A DNA stretch of 64,000 nucleotides from positions 1,119,001 through 1,183,000 of the forward strand of contig NZ_CP071604.1 of assembly GCF_017357225.1 (NCBI RefSeq), read 5' to 3'. A model generated the notes under the pieces. It saw nothing but the letters and a program-made list of their open reading frames with translations, was not told where the DNA came from and made no database searches. Both the position numbers and the translations under genes were made by a program. Source of the DNA: Rhizobium binae (GTDB lineage: Bacteria; Pseudomonadota; Alphaproteobacteria; Rhizobiales; Rhizobiaceae). This document shows, in pieces, positions 9,546-17,744 of this stretch; positions within the stretch are counted from its first letter, which is position 1, and each line of letters opens with the position of its first letter.

Positions 9546-9827
9546 ATGAACGACAGTTTCCAGAAACATTCCGCCAGCTGGGTCAGCTTCTCCTACATCT
9601 CCTTCGGCGCCGCCGCCTTCATGCTGGCGCTCGGCCTCTACATGATGCCGCTCGATCTCTGGGGGAAGGGCTATCTCGCCATGGGCATATTGATGCTGGT
9701 GCAGACGACGGTGAATATCACCAAGACGCTGCGCGACAATGCCGAATCCGAGAAGCTGATCCGCAAGGTCGAAGATGCCCGCACCGAAAAGCTGCTGGTC
9801 AAATTCAATCGTAACGGTGAAGATTGA
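9546..9827 (+). CDS. YiaA/YiaB-family inner membrane protein
   Basis: The 93-residue protein has two predicted membrane helices (about 11-32 and 41-60) and a charged C-terminal tail. It matches the YiaAB two-helix domain (WVSFSYISFGAAAFMLALGLY...KGYLAMGILML). It lies 46 bases after pspA with RBS-like AAAGGGTCACTGAA before ATG, and is probably cotranscribed. YiaA/PspA pairing suggests a membrane-integrity role, but the molecular function is unknown. Confidence 0.85.
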   Translation: MNDSFQKHSASWVSFSYISFGAAAFMLALGLYMMPLDLWGKGYLAMGILMLVQTTVNITKTLRDNAESEKLIRKVEDARTEKLLVKFNRNGED

Positions 9828-9845
9828 TCTTCCTTAACCACATCG

Positions 9846-9885
9846 CAGAGTTGTTATCGCACTCAACTTTTGCGTAACAACTCTG
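9846..9885. promoter_or_regulatory. Inverted repeat between yiaA and the aas-like gene
   Basis: CAGAGTTGTTA (9846-9856) and TAACAACTCTG (9875-9885) form 11-bp perfect arms around an 18-base loop. There is no T-run after it, so a simple terminator is unlikely. It sits 35 bases before the next start codon and may be an operator or an mRNA structure. Confidence 0.45.
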
Positions 9886-9919
9886 TGGCCTTCTCTGCCG
9901 ATCGAAAGAGGGTCTCGCC

Positions 9920-12900
9920 GTGCAAACCAATCTGATGACATCGCGGAAATTCGCGCCGCTGTTCTGGACGCAGTTCCTGACCGCCTTCAACGACAATTTC
10001 CTGAAGAACACCCTGGTCTTCCTCATCCTCTTCAAGATGTCGGCAAGCGAGGGCGCGGCCCTGGTGACGCTCGCGGGCGTCATCCTCATCGTGCCCTTCC
10101 TGCTGCTTTCCGCACTCGGCGGCGAAATCGCCGACAAGCACGACAAGGCCAAGGTGGCGGAACTGCTGAAACGCTGCGAGATCGGCATCGCCGCCCTTGC
10201 CGTTATCGGCCTCGCCTTTTCCTCGATTTTTGTGCTGATGGCGGCCCTCTTCGGCTTCGGCATCGTCTCGGCGCTGTTCGGGCCGATCAAATACGGCATC
10301 CTGCCCGATCATCTCGAACGCCGCGACCTGCCGAAGGCCAACGCCTGGATCGAGGGCGGCACCTTCATCGCCATCCTCGGCGGCACCATCATCGCCGCAC
10401 TCGCCTTTTCCAGCGGCGACAATGTCGTCCTCTTCGGCTCGATGATGATGGGGCTGTCGGTGCTCTGCTGGCTGTCGGCCCGGATGATCCCGGCGACCGG
10501 CTCCAAGGCGCCGGATCTTGAGATCGACCGCAACGTCATCCGCTCCAGCTACACGCTGGTCATGGAAATCCATAGGGATAAGCGGCTGTGGCGCTCGGCG
10601 CTGATGAACTGCTGGTTCTGGCTGGTCGGCGCCTTCATTCTCTCCATCCTGCCGACCATGGTGACCGAGCTGCTCGGCGGCTCCGAGCTCGTTGTACCCG
10701 CCTATCTCACGGTGTTCGCGATTGCCGTCGCCGTCGGTTCGGGGATTGCCGCCTGGATGTCGGCGGGCCGCGTCGTGCTGTTGCCGGCACCCGTCGGCAC
10801 GGCGCTGCTCGGCCTCTTCAGCCTCGATCTCGCCTGGAACCTCTGGGGTCTGGCTTCGACAGCCCACGCGACGACGATCCTCGATTTCTTCGCCGGTCAG
10901 AACACCATTCGCGTCGCCATCGATCTCGCCGGCATGGCGATCTCGGGCGCCTTCATCGCCGTGCCGACTTTCGCCGGTCTGCAGAGCTGGGCGCATGAGG
11001 ATCACCGCGCCCGCGTCATCGGCGCCGCCAACGTGCTCTCGGCGCTGTTCATCACCGTCGGCCTCGGCCTCGTCGCCGTCATCCAGGCGCTCGGCGCCAC
11101 CATCCCTCAGATCCTGGTCGGCCTCGGCATCGTCAATTTCGCGGTCGCCTGGCTGATGCTGAAGACGCTGCCGACCAATGCCTTCCGCGATTTCATCTCG
11201 ATCCTGTTCCGCGCCTTCATGCGGCTCGAGGTCGAGGGGCTGGAGAATATCAAGAAGGCCGGCCCGGCGCCGATCATTGCGCTCAACCATGTCAGCCTGC
11301 TCGACGGCGCGCTGGCGCTCGCCATCACCGAGGAGGAGCCCACCTTCGCCGTCGATTACAAGATCGCCCAGGCCTGGTGGGTGCGCCCCTTCCTGAAAAT
11401 GTGCAAATTCCTGCCGCTCGACCCGACCAAGCCGATGGCGACGCGCTCCCTGATCAAGGTGGCGCAGGAAGGCAATGCGATCGGCATCTTCCCCGAGGGC
11501 CGCCTGACGGTGACCGGCACGCTGATGAAGGTCTATGACGGGGCGGCCATGGTCGCCGACAAGACCGGCTCGATGGTGGTGCCGGTCAAGATCGACGGGC
11601 TGGAAAAGACCTATTTCTCCTATCTCGACAACGGCAAGATCCGCCGCCGGCTGTTCCCCAAGGTCAAGGTCACCATTCTCGAGCCGGTGAAGCTCGAGGT
11701 GGAGCCGGAGCTGAAAGGCCGCAAACGCCGCACGGCGGCGGGAGCCGCCCTTTATCAGGTGATGTCGAACCTGCTGTTCCGCACCGCCGACACCTCGTCG
11801 ACCGTGCTCGAGCGGGTCATCCGGGCAGGCCACGAATTCGGCATGAAGAAGCTTGCTGTCGAAGATCCGGTCACCGGCCGGCTGACCTATGGCAAGCTCT
11901 TGACCGGGGCCGCCGTGCTCGGCGCCAAGTTCCGCGCCCGCTTCCCGGAACAGAACCTCGGCGTCATGCTGCCGAATGCCAATGGCGCCGCCGCTACCAT
12001 TCTCGGCGTCATGTCGGCCGGCAAGGTGCCGGCGATGCTGAACTTCACCGCGGGCGCCGCCAACATCCTCTCCGCCTGCAAGGCGGCTGAGGTCAAACAC
12101 GTGCTGACCTCGCGCGCCTTCGTCGCCCAGGCCAAGCTCGGCCCTGTGATCGAGGAGCTGGAAAAGCAGCTGACGATCGTCTGGCTCGATGATTTGAGGG
12201 CCGAAATCTCTTTCAAGGACAAGCTCCTCGGGCTTCTCAGGAAGGGCCGGCCGCTCACCAGGCGCCAGGCCGACGATCCGGCGGTCATCCTCTTCACCTC
12301 GGGCTCGGAAGGCACGCCGAAGGGCGTGGTGCTGACCCACCGCAACGTGCTGTCGAACGCCGCCCAGGCCGCCGCCCGCATCGATTTCCACAGCGGCGAC
12401 AAGGTGTTCAACATCCTGCCGGTCTTCCATTCCTTCGGGCTGACGGCCGGCACCGTGCTGCCGCTGATCTCGGGCGTGCCGGTCTATTTCTATCCCTCGC
12501 CGCTGCATTACCGCATCGTGCCGGAGCTGATCTATGTCTCCAACGCCACGATCATCTTCGGCACCGATACCTTCCTCAACGGTTATGCCAGGACCGCGCA
12601 CCCCTACGATTTCCGCTCGATCCGCTACATCTTCGCCGGCGCCGAGCCGGTGAAGGCGGCAACCCGCCAGACCTATATGGAAAAGTTCGGCCTGCGCATC
12701 CTCGAAGGTTACGGCGTCACCGAGACCGCGCCTGTCATCTCCATCAATACGCCGATGTACAACCGCTCCGGCACGGTCGGCAAAATCCTGCCGGGCATGG
12801 AATGGAAGCTCGAGCCGGTGCCCGGCATCGACGAGGGCGGCAGGCTGCATGTGCGCGGCGCCAATGTCATGGCCGGTTATCTGCGCGCCGAAAAGCCCGG

Positions 12901-13315
12901 CGTGCTCGAGCCGCTCGCCGATGGCTGGCACGATACCGGCGACATCGTCACCATCGACGAGGACGGCTTCGTCAAGATCCGCGGCCGCGCCAAACGCTTC
13001 GCCAAGATCGGCGGCGAGATGGTGTCGCTGGCGGCGATCGAGGCGCTTGCCGCCGAGCTCTGGCCGGGCGCGCTCTCGGTCGTCTCCTCGCTGCCCGACC
13101 CCAAGAAGGGCGAGCGCCTGGTGCTCTTGACCGACGCCGAAACCGCCACCCGCGCCGAATTCCTCGCCTTCGCCAAGTCGAGGGGCGCCATGGACATGAT
13201 GGTCCCGGCCGAGGTCACCATCGGCAAGGTCCCGGTGCTGGGCTCCGGCAAGGTGGATTTCGTCGCCGCCCGCAAGCTGGCGGAGGGGGCGGCGGAGAAG
13301 GAAGAGGCGGCGTGA
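9920..13315 (+). CDS. aas: MFS / acyltransferase / acyl-ACP synthetase fusion (Aas-LplT type)
   Basis: The 1131-residue inner-membrane protein fuses three activities of lysophospholipid repair. An MFS transporter of LplT type (about 10-415, FNDNFLKNTLVF near the start) is followed by a PlsC-type acyltransferase (NHVSLLDG, the HX4D motif, at about 456; FPEGRLT at about 524). An AMP-forming acyl-ACP synthetase completes it (FTSGSEGTPKG at about 792; GYGVTE and YDTGD-type motifs later). The expected role is importing 2-acyl-lysophospholipids and re-acylating them. The start is GTG, with GAAAGAGGG upstream. In E. coli lplT and aas are separate genes, so this is a fused arrangement. Confidence 0.9.
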   Translation: MQTNLMTSRKFAPLFWTQFLTAFNDNFLKNTLVFLILFKMSASEGAALVTLAGVILIVPFLLLSALGGEIADKHDKAKVAELLKRCEIGIAALAVIGLAFSSIFVLMAALFGFGIVSALFGPIKYGILPDHLERRDLPKANAWIEGGTFIAILGGTIIAALAFSSGDNVVLFGSMMMGLSVLCWLSARMIPATGSKAPDLEIDRNVIRSSYTLVMEIHRDKRLWRSALMNCWFWLVGAFILSILPTMVTELLGGSELVVPAYLTVFAIAVAVGSGIAAWMSAGRVVLLPAPVGTALLGLFSLDLAWNLWGLASTAHATTILDFFAGQNTIRVAIDLAGMAISGAFIAVPTFAGLQSWAHEDHRARVIGAANVLSALFITVGLGLVAVIQALGATIPQILVGLGIVNFAVAWLMLKTLPTNAFRDFISILFRAFMRLEVEGLENIKKAGPAPIIALNHVSLLDGALALAITEEEPTFAVDYKIAQAWWVRPFLKMCKFLPLDPTKPMATRSLIKVAQEGNAIGIFPEGRLTVTGTLMKVYDGAAMVADKTGSMVVPVKIDGLEKTYFSYLDNGKIRRRLFPKVKVTILEPVKLEVEPELKGRKRRTAAGAALYQVMSNLLFRTADTSSTVLERVIRAGHEFGMKKLAVEDPVTGRLTYGKLLTGAAVLGAKFRARFPEQNLGVMLPNANGAAATILGVMSAGKVPAMLNFTAGAANILSACKAAEVKHVLTSRAFVAQAKLGPVIEELEKQLTIVWLDDLRAEISFKDKLLGLLRKGRPLTRRQADDPAVILFTSGSEGTPKGVVLTHRNVLSNAAQAAARIDFHSGDKVFNILPVFHSFGLTAGTVLPLISGVPVYFYPSPLHYRIVPELIYVSNATIIFGTDTFLNGYARTAHPYDFRSIRYIFAGAEPVKAATRQTYMEKFGLRILEGYGVTETAPVISINTPMYNRSGTVGKILPGMEWKLEPVPGIDEGGRLHVRGANVMAGYLRAEKPGVLEPLADGWHDTGDIVTIDEDGFVKIRGRAKRFAKIGGEMVSLAAIEALAAELWPGALSVVSSLPDPKKGERLVLLTDAETATRAEFLAFAKSRGAMDMMVPAEVTIGKVPVLGSGKVDFVAARKLAEGAAEKEEAA

Positions 13316-13354
13316 GCGCCGGCGTTGGGCGGGGGAGGGCTGTTGTGCACGGCA

Positions 13355-13430
13355 CTACCTCTCCTCCGTCATCGCAGGGCTTGACCCTGGGATCCATGCG
13401 CAGAGCACCACGGAAGACGCAGCCCGCATT
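13355..13430. repeat. Mosaic palindromic repeat copy
   Basis: CTCCTCCGTCATCGCAGGG, the core GGCTTGACCCTGGGATCC and ATGCG form half of the mosaic element found throughout this window. It ends at the 3' end of the GIY-YIG gene and lies just downstream of the aas-like gene. Confidence 0.7.
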
Positions 13431-13713
13431 ACCACAGCGAAAGATAAAGATCGTCCCACCCGGGATTCATCGCCTCGACCAGGTCGATCTTCCATTGCCG
13501 GTTCCACCGTTTCAACGACTTCTCGCGCTGGATCGCGCTGCCGATGTCCCAATGCTCCTCGTACCAGACGAGGCGGGTGCAGCCATATTTCCAGGCAAAG
13601 CCCGGCGTCAGCCCCTCGCGATGTTCATAGATGCGGCGCTCCAGATCGGATGTCACGCCGATATAGAGGGTGCCGTTCTTCTGGTTGGTGACGATGTAAA
13701 CATATCCTGCCAT
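13429..13713 (-). CDS. GIY-YIG domain protein (UPF0213/YhbQ-like)
   Basis: The 94-residue protein has the single GIY-YIG nuclease-fold domain: GYVYIVTNQKNGTLYIGVTSDLERR with Arg at the expected position, followed by the YEEHWD and RWNRQWK elements common in the stand-alone alphaproteobacterial family. ATG at 13713 starts the conserved domain; the upstream open frame is translated mosaic repeat. The gene is enclosed by repeats on both sides. These small proteins are abundant in rhizobia and their cellular substrate is unclear. Confidence 0.88.
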   Translation of the reverse strand: MAGYVYIVTNQKNGTLYIGVTSDLERRIYEHREGLTPGFAWKYGCTRLVWYEEHWDIGSAIQREKSLKRWNRQWKIDLVEAMNPGWDDLYLSLW

Positions 13714-13724
13714 TTGCGCAGAGT

Positions 13725-14170
13725 GCTTGGCTGTGGATCCCAGGGTCAAGCCCTGGGATGACGGAGGGTGGGGTTGGCGCTCACGCCACATGCACCGCTG
13801 GCGCAGCTTGAGGACCGACGCAGCTTGTGGGATGTCGCTTTCGCCGAGGCTTGTGAGGCGCCGCATTTGCCGTAGCTAGTGTGGCGCCGCGTCTGCCGAA
13901 GCGTCATCGCTGCCGCCGAGCCGATGCGTCCCGGCGCTACCTCTGCTGCGCGCTGGCGGGCTTATGCGCCGCGGCACCACCTCTCCTCCGCGCCGGCGTT
14001 ATGCATCCCGGCACCACCTCTCCTCCGTCATCCCAGGGCTTGACCCTGGGATCCATGCGGCTGGCACCGCGGGAAGAGCGCTGGCATCTTCTCGTCGGGA
14101 AGGAAGTGAAGCCGCGTGCTTGGTCGTGGATCCCAGGGTCAAGCCCTGGGATGACGGAGCGTGGGGTTGG
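13725..14170. repeat. Cluster of mosaic palindromic repeats
   Basis: Several copies of the element lie in tandem or partial form: GGATCCCAGGGTCAAGCCC near 13735-13760, the inverted module CCCAGGGCTTGACCCTGGG near 14030-14050, and another TGGATCCCAGGGTCAAGCC near 14127-14150. They are separated by Gly/Ala/Arg-codon-rich spacers that keep many frames open. No gene is supported here. Confidence 0.8.
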
Positions 14171-14203
14171 CGTTTTCGCCACACGACCGCCCGCAGCAGC
14201 GGT

Positions 14204-15397
14204 TCAACCCGCCGCCGCCGGTTCCCGCTTCCTCAGCCCGAGACCCAGAACCAGCGGCACGCAGAGCGCATAGACGGCCACGACCGACAGCCAGATGGCG
14301 CCCGGCCATTGCTGGCGGAAGAGGAAATAGAGGCTGGAAAAGCCGAGCGGCGCGACGATCGAGGCGAGGCTGACGGCGGACGCCAGCACGCCCTGGAACT
14401 GGCCCTGGCTGTTCTCGTCGACCTGCCGGGTCGCGAGCGACTGCAGCGCCGGCACGCCGATGCCGCCGAGGGTGAAAACCGGCATGATCGCGAAGATCAT
14501 CCAGCCCTGGCCGGCAAAGGCCATGACGGTAAGCGCGATTGAGACGCCGGCAACACCGGTGAGGATCGCCGCGCGTTCACCGAGCAGCCGGACCGCCGGC
14601 CCCGGCAGCAAGGCCTGGGCAAGTGTCTGGCAGATGCCGAAGGCGCCCAGCGAAAGGCCGATCGACAGCCCGTTCCAATGGAAGGCGTCGCTGCCCCAGA
14701 GTGCCCAGCAGGTGCCGTAGGCCTCGCCGGTGGCGCTGAAGATGAAGAAGAGGATGACGATGGGCAGCAGGCTTCTGACCTCCAGCACCGAGCGCAGCGG
14801 TTTCAGCGGATTGAGCGCTGCAAGATCGATTTTCTCGCGGCTGCCGGGACGCGATTCCGGCAGGATGAAGACGGCGAGCAGCAGGTTGGCGCCGTTGAGC
14901 ATAGCCGCCGCGATGAAGGGCAGCCGCAGCCAATGATCGCCGAGCACGCCGCCGGCGACCGGGCCGATGATGAAGCCGAGGCCGAACATGGCGTTGAACA
15001 GGCCGAAGCGGCGGGCGCGTTTCTCCTCCGGCGAGATGTCCGTGATATAGGCGGTGGCGACCGAGATATTGGCGCTGGTCAGCCCGGCGATTGCCCGGCC
15101 GACGAAGAGCAGGGCCAGATTGGGCGCAAAGGCGAGGAAGAGATAGTTGACGGCAGCACCCGCAAGCGAAATCAGCAGCACCGGCCGGCGGCCGAGCCGA
15201 TCACTCAGGGCTCCGAGCACCGGCGCGAAAATGAACTGCATCAGCGCATAGAGCGCCGTCATCGTGCCGATATAGGGCGCGACGTTTGCGGCATGGGTGA
15301 TGTCCTTGAGCAGCGACGGCAGGATCGGGAAGATCAGCCCGATGCCGACGGTATCGAGAACAATGGCGGTGAAAATGACGATAAGAGATCTGGTCAT
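14204..15397 (-). CDS. TetA-like MFS drug exporter
   Basis: The 397-residue protein has twelve hydrophobic segments and the drug:H+ antiporter signatures: motif A GALSDRLGRRPVL after TM2, and the motif C-like region GFIIGPVAGGVLG. It resembles TetA(class A/G)-type tetracycline exporters. Substrate cannot be told from sequence, and no TetR partner gene adjoins it. ATG at 15397 (MTRSLIVIFTAIVLDTVGIG) is the usual TetA start; the longer frame upstream lacks exporter features. The 300 bases upstream (15398-15700) contain no recognisable gene. Confidence 0.88.
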   Translation of the reverse strand: MTRSLIVIFTAIVLDTVGIGLIFPILPSLLKDITHAANVAPYIGTMTALYALMQFIFAPVLGALSDRLGRRPVLLISLAGAAVNYLFLAFAPNLALLFVGRAIAGLTSANISVATAYITDISPEEKRARRFGLFNAMFGLGFIIGPVAGGVLGDHWLRLPFIAAAMLNGANLLLAVFILPESRPGSREKIDLAALNPLKPLRSVLEVRSLLPIVILFFIFSATGEAYGTCWALWGSDAFHWNGLSIGLSLGAFGICQTLAQALLPGPAVRLLGERAAILTGVAGVSIALTVMAFAGQGWMIFAIMPVFTLGGIGVPALQSLATRQVDENSQGQFQGVLASAVSLASIVAPLGFSSLYFLFRQQWPGAIWLSVVAVYALCVPLVLGLGLRKREPAAAG

Positions 15398-15703
15398 GGG
15401 TGCGTTCCGGGTCGACGCGAGCGCACAAGCGCCGACAGAGTGCGCCGATGGCTCACGATGAGGCCTGATCTGGTCAGGCGCTGGTTTCAGGGAGGTGCTG
15501 GCCGAACCATGGCTAATGCGCATGGCTGGCGTGTGCTCGACCGCCTGGACGACCCATTCGTCCACCTGTTTACTCCGCCACTGAGCGGATCAAGGGAGGC
15601 AGTCGCTTTTCGCGACGGGCAAGTCATACGCCGGAAGGTTGCGTGCGGCAAGCCCGTTTTTGTGCGGGGGATGGTTGCGGCTGTGATGCTTTGAGGCACC
15701 GCG

Positions 15704-15894
15704 CTCGCGGTTCGCTTCATCGCCCTGGCGAGGCTTTTGGTCCCCGGCACTTCCTCTGCTCCTCCATCCCGGGCACCACCTCTCCTCCGTCATCCCAGGG
15801 CTTGACCCTGGGATCCATGCGGCTGGCACTGGCGAACAGCGAAGGCGCCCCACGACAGAGAAATAGAAGTCCGCGTGCTTGGCCGTGGATCCCA
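15704..15894. repeat. Left copy of a 200-bp repeat flanking the IS
   Basis: This segment (GCACCGCGCTCGCGGTTCGC to the GGATCCCA before the IS target site) recurs almost unchanged at about 17246-17455 on the other side of the insertion sequence. It contains two mosaic palindromes joined by the spacer that includes CGACAGAGAAATAGAAGTCC. The right-hand palindrome was hit by the IS. Confidence 0.8.
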
Positions 15895-15905
15895 GGGTCA
15901 AGCCC

Positions 15906-17176
15906 ACTGCTGTCCGGTTTAAATTTGGTGGACAAGGCGCACGGTGTTGATTCTACTCGTATTCGGATGTTTGGCGACAATCCCGGACACGAAAGAGGGG
16001 CAACACCGTGCGGCATGAGAATAGCGTCTTTCATGATCTGTTGAAGCGGATTCCGTGGGCGGCCTTCGAAAGACTTGTGGAGGAGCATCAGGCCGACAAG
16101 CACGTGCGGCGGCTGTCGACGAAGAGCCAGCTGGTCGCGCTGCTCTACGGCCAGCTTTCCGGGGCCGTCAGCCTGCGCGAGATCGTCGGCGGCCTGCAAA
16201 GCCACAGCAGCGGTCTTTACCATCTCGGCGCCCAACCGGTGTCACGATCGACCCTTGCCGACGCCAATGGCCTGCGCCCGAGTGCGGTTTTCGCCGAGCT
16301 GTTCGCGCAGATGGTGTCCCGCGCCGGGCGTGGGCTCAAGCGGGCCGTCGGCGAGGCGGTCCATCTAATCGACAGCAGCAGCCTGCGCCTTTCCGGAGCG
16401 GGATCGCACTGGGCACGCTTTTCCGATCAGGCCTGTGGCGCCAAGGTTCACGTCGTCTACGATGCCAATGCCGAACGGCCGATCTATGCGGCGGTGACGC
16501 CGGCCAATGTCAACGACATCACCGCCGCCAAGGTCATGCCCATCGAGGCAGGCGCCACCTATGTCTTCGACCTCGGCTATTACGATTTCGGCTGGTGGGC
16601 GAAGCTCAATGCCGCCGGCTGCCGCATCGTCACGCGCCTCAAATCCCATACCAAATTGGCCGTCATCGAGGAAAGAGCGGTTAGCCCGGATGGAACCATC
16701 CTGTCGGATCGGGTCGGCCTTCTGCCGCAGCGCATGGCAAAAAGCCGCAGGAACCCGATGAGCGGGCCGGTTCGGGAGATCTGTGTGCAGATCGAAACCG
16801 GCAAGATATTGCGCATCTTCTCCAACGATCTCGATGCCCCGGCAGAAGAGATCGCCGCGCTCTACAAGCGCCGCTGGGCGATCGAGCTGTTCTTCCGCTG
16901 GGTCAAGCAGACGCTGAAAATCCGCCATTTCCTCGGCAACAGCGAGAATGCCGTGCGCATCCAGATCGCCGTCGCTTTGATCGCATACCTGCTGCTGCAG
17001 ATGGCCAAGGCCGACCAGACCACCGTCACAAGCCCGCTCGCCTTCGCCCGCCTGGTGCGCGCCAATCTCATGCATCGCCGCAGGATCGACCGCCTGTTGC
17101 AACCCGCCGGCAGGCCACCACACAGTCCCCACCAGATGAGCCTCCAATGGTGACCAAATTTAAACCGGACACCAGT
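15906..17176 (+). mobile_element. IS4-family insertion sequence, copy 1
   Basis: The element is 1271 bp long. Its terminal inverted repeats share TGTCCGGTTTAAATTTGGT and extend outward to 24 bp with one mismatch (ACTGC/ACTGG outermost). It is flanked by an 11-bp target duplication, GGGTCAAGCCC, at 15895-15905 and 17177-17187. The target is the core of a mosaic palindrome. It looks the same as the copy at 61496-62766 in length and encoded protein, implying recent transposition. Confidence 0.95.
16008..17153 (+). CDS. IS4-family transposase, copy 1
   Basis: The 381-residue DDE transposase has an N-terminal DUF4372-like helical domain (about 1-75, with RRLSTKSQLVALLYGQLSG) followed by the RNase H-like catalytic domain. 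Likely catalytic residues are D122 (LIDSSSL), D188 (DLGYYDF) and E293. The last lies in the IS4 signature YKRRWAIELFFRWVK (Y-2-R-3-E-6-K). The start is GTG with AGAGGGG seven bases upstream. The protein is intact and identical to the copy at 61598. Confidence 0.95.
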   Translation: MRHENSVFHDLLKRIPWAAFERLVEEHQADKHVRRLSTKSQLVALLYGQLSGAVSLREIVGGLQSHSSGLYHLGAQPVSRSTLADANGLRPSAVFAELFAQMVSRAGRGLKRAVGEAVHLIDSSSLRLSGAGSHWARFSDQACGAKVHVVYDANAERPIYAAVTPANVNDITAAKVMPIEAGATYVFDLGYYDFGWWAKLNAAGCRIVTRLKSHTKLAVIEERAVSPDGTILSDRVGLLPQRMAKSRRNPMSGPVREICVQIETGKILRIFSNDLDAPAEEIAALYKRRWAIELFFRWVKQTLKIRHFLGNSENAVRIQIAVALIAYLLLQMAKADQTTVTSPLAFARLVRANLMHRRRIDRLLQPAGRPPHSPHQMSLQW

Positions 17177-17187
17177 GGGTCAAGCCC

Positions 17188-17640
17188 TGGGATGACGGAG
17201 CGTGTGGTTGGCTTTGTTGCCAGACGCACCGGCGATGCAGCTCGCGGCGCCGCGCTCGCGGTTCGCTCATCGCGCCCGGCGCGGCTTTTGGTCCCCGGCA
17301 CTTCCTCTGCTCCTCCATCCCGGGCACCACCTCTCCTCCGTCATCCCAGGGCTTGACCCTGGGATCCATGCGGCTGGCACTGGGCGAACAGCGAAGGCGC
17401 CCCACGACAGAGAAATAGAAGTCCGCGTGCTTGGCCGTGGATCCCAGGGTCAAGCCCTGGGATACGGAGCGTGTGGTTGGCTTTGTTGCCAAACGCACCG
17501 GCGATGCAGCTCGCGGCACCACCTCTGCCCCTCCATCCGCAGCACCACTTCTCCTCCGTCCATCCGGCACCGCCGATTTGCAGGCAGGAAAGCGCGTCGC
17601 GTCCCCCCGCCCATCGCGCTATCATCAACGATATGGCCAC
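17188..17640. repeat. Right copy of the 200-bp repeat and further mosaic elements
   Basis: This continues the palindrome interrupted by the IS (CTGGGATGACGG), then repeats the 15704-15894 segment, then ends in another palindrome (GGATCCCAGGGTCAAGCCC, 17440s). The strings GTGTGGTTGGCTTTGTTGCC occur twice (about 17202 and 17471). No gene is supported between here and 17706. Confidence 0.8.
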
Positions 17641-17744
17641 CGATGGCGCGTTTCGCCTGTCGTTCGGCGCAGATGAGGTTGTCTTGCCGGGGCGGTCGCT
17701 TCACCATGACGGCGACTTCAGCTCCGGAAACAGGCAGGCAGGTA

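Noticed and set aside
9863..12931. 1022-codon minus-strand frame
   Set aside because: It is antisense to the aas-like fusion gene, whose sense product has clear motifs; GC-rich codon structure keeps the antisense open.
15509..15694. 61-codon rightward frame (MANAHGWRVLDRLDD...)
   Set aside because: The nearest GGAGG is too far from the ATG and nothing resembles a known protein.
14678..15694. 338-codon plus-strand frame
   Set aside because: It is antisense to the TetA-like exporter for most of its length.
16365..17147. 260-codon minus-strand frame in the IS, also at 61955-62737
   Set aside because: It is antisense to the transposase; the sense frame carries the complete DDE signature.
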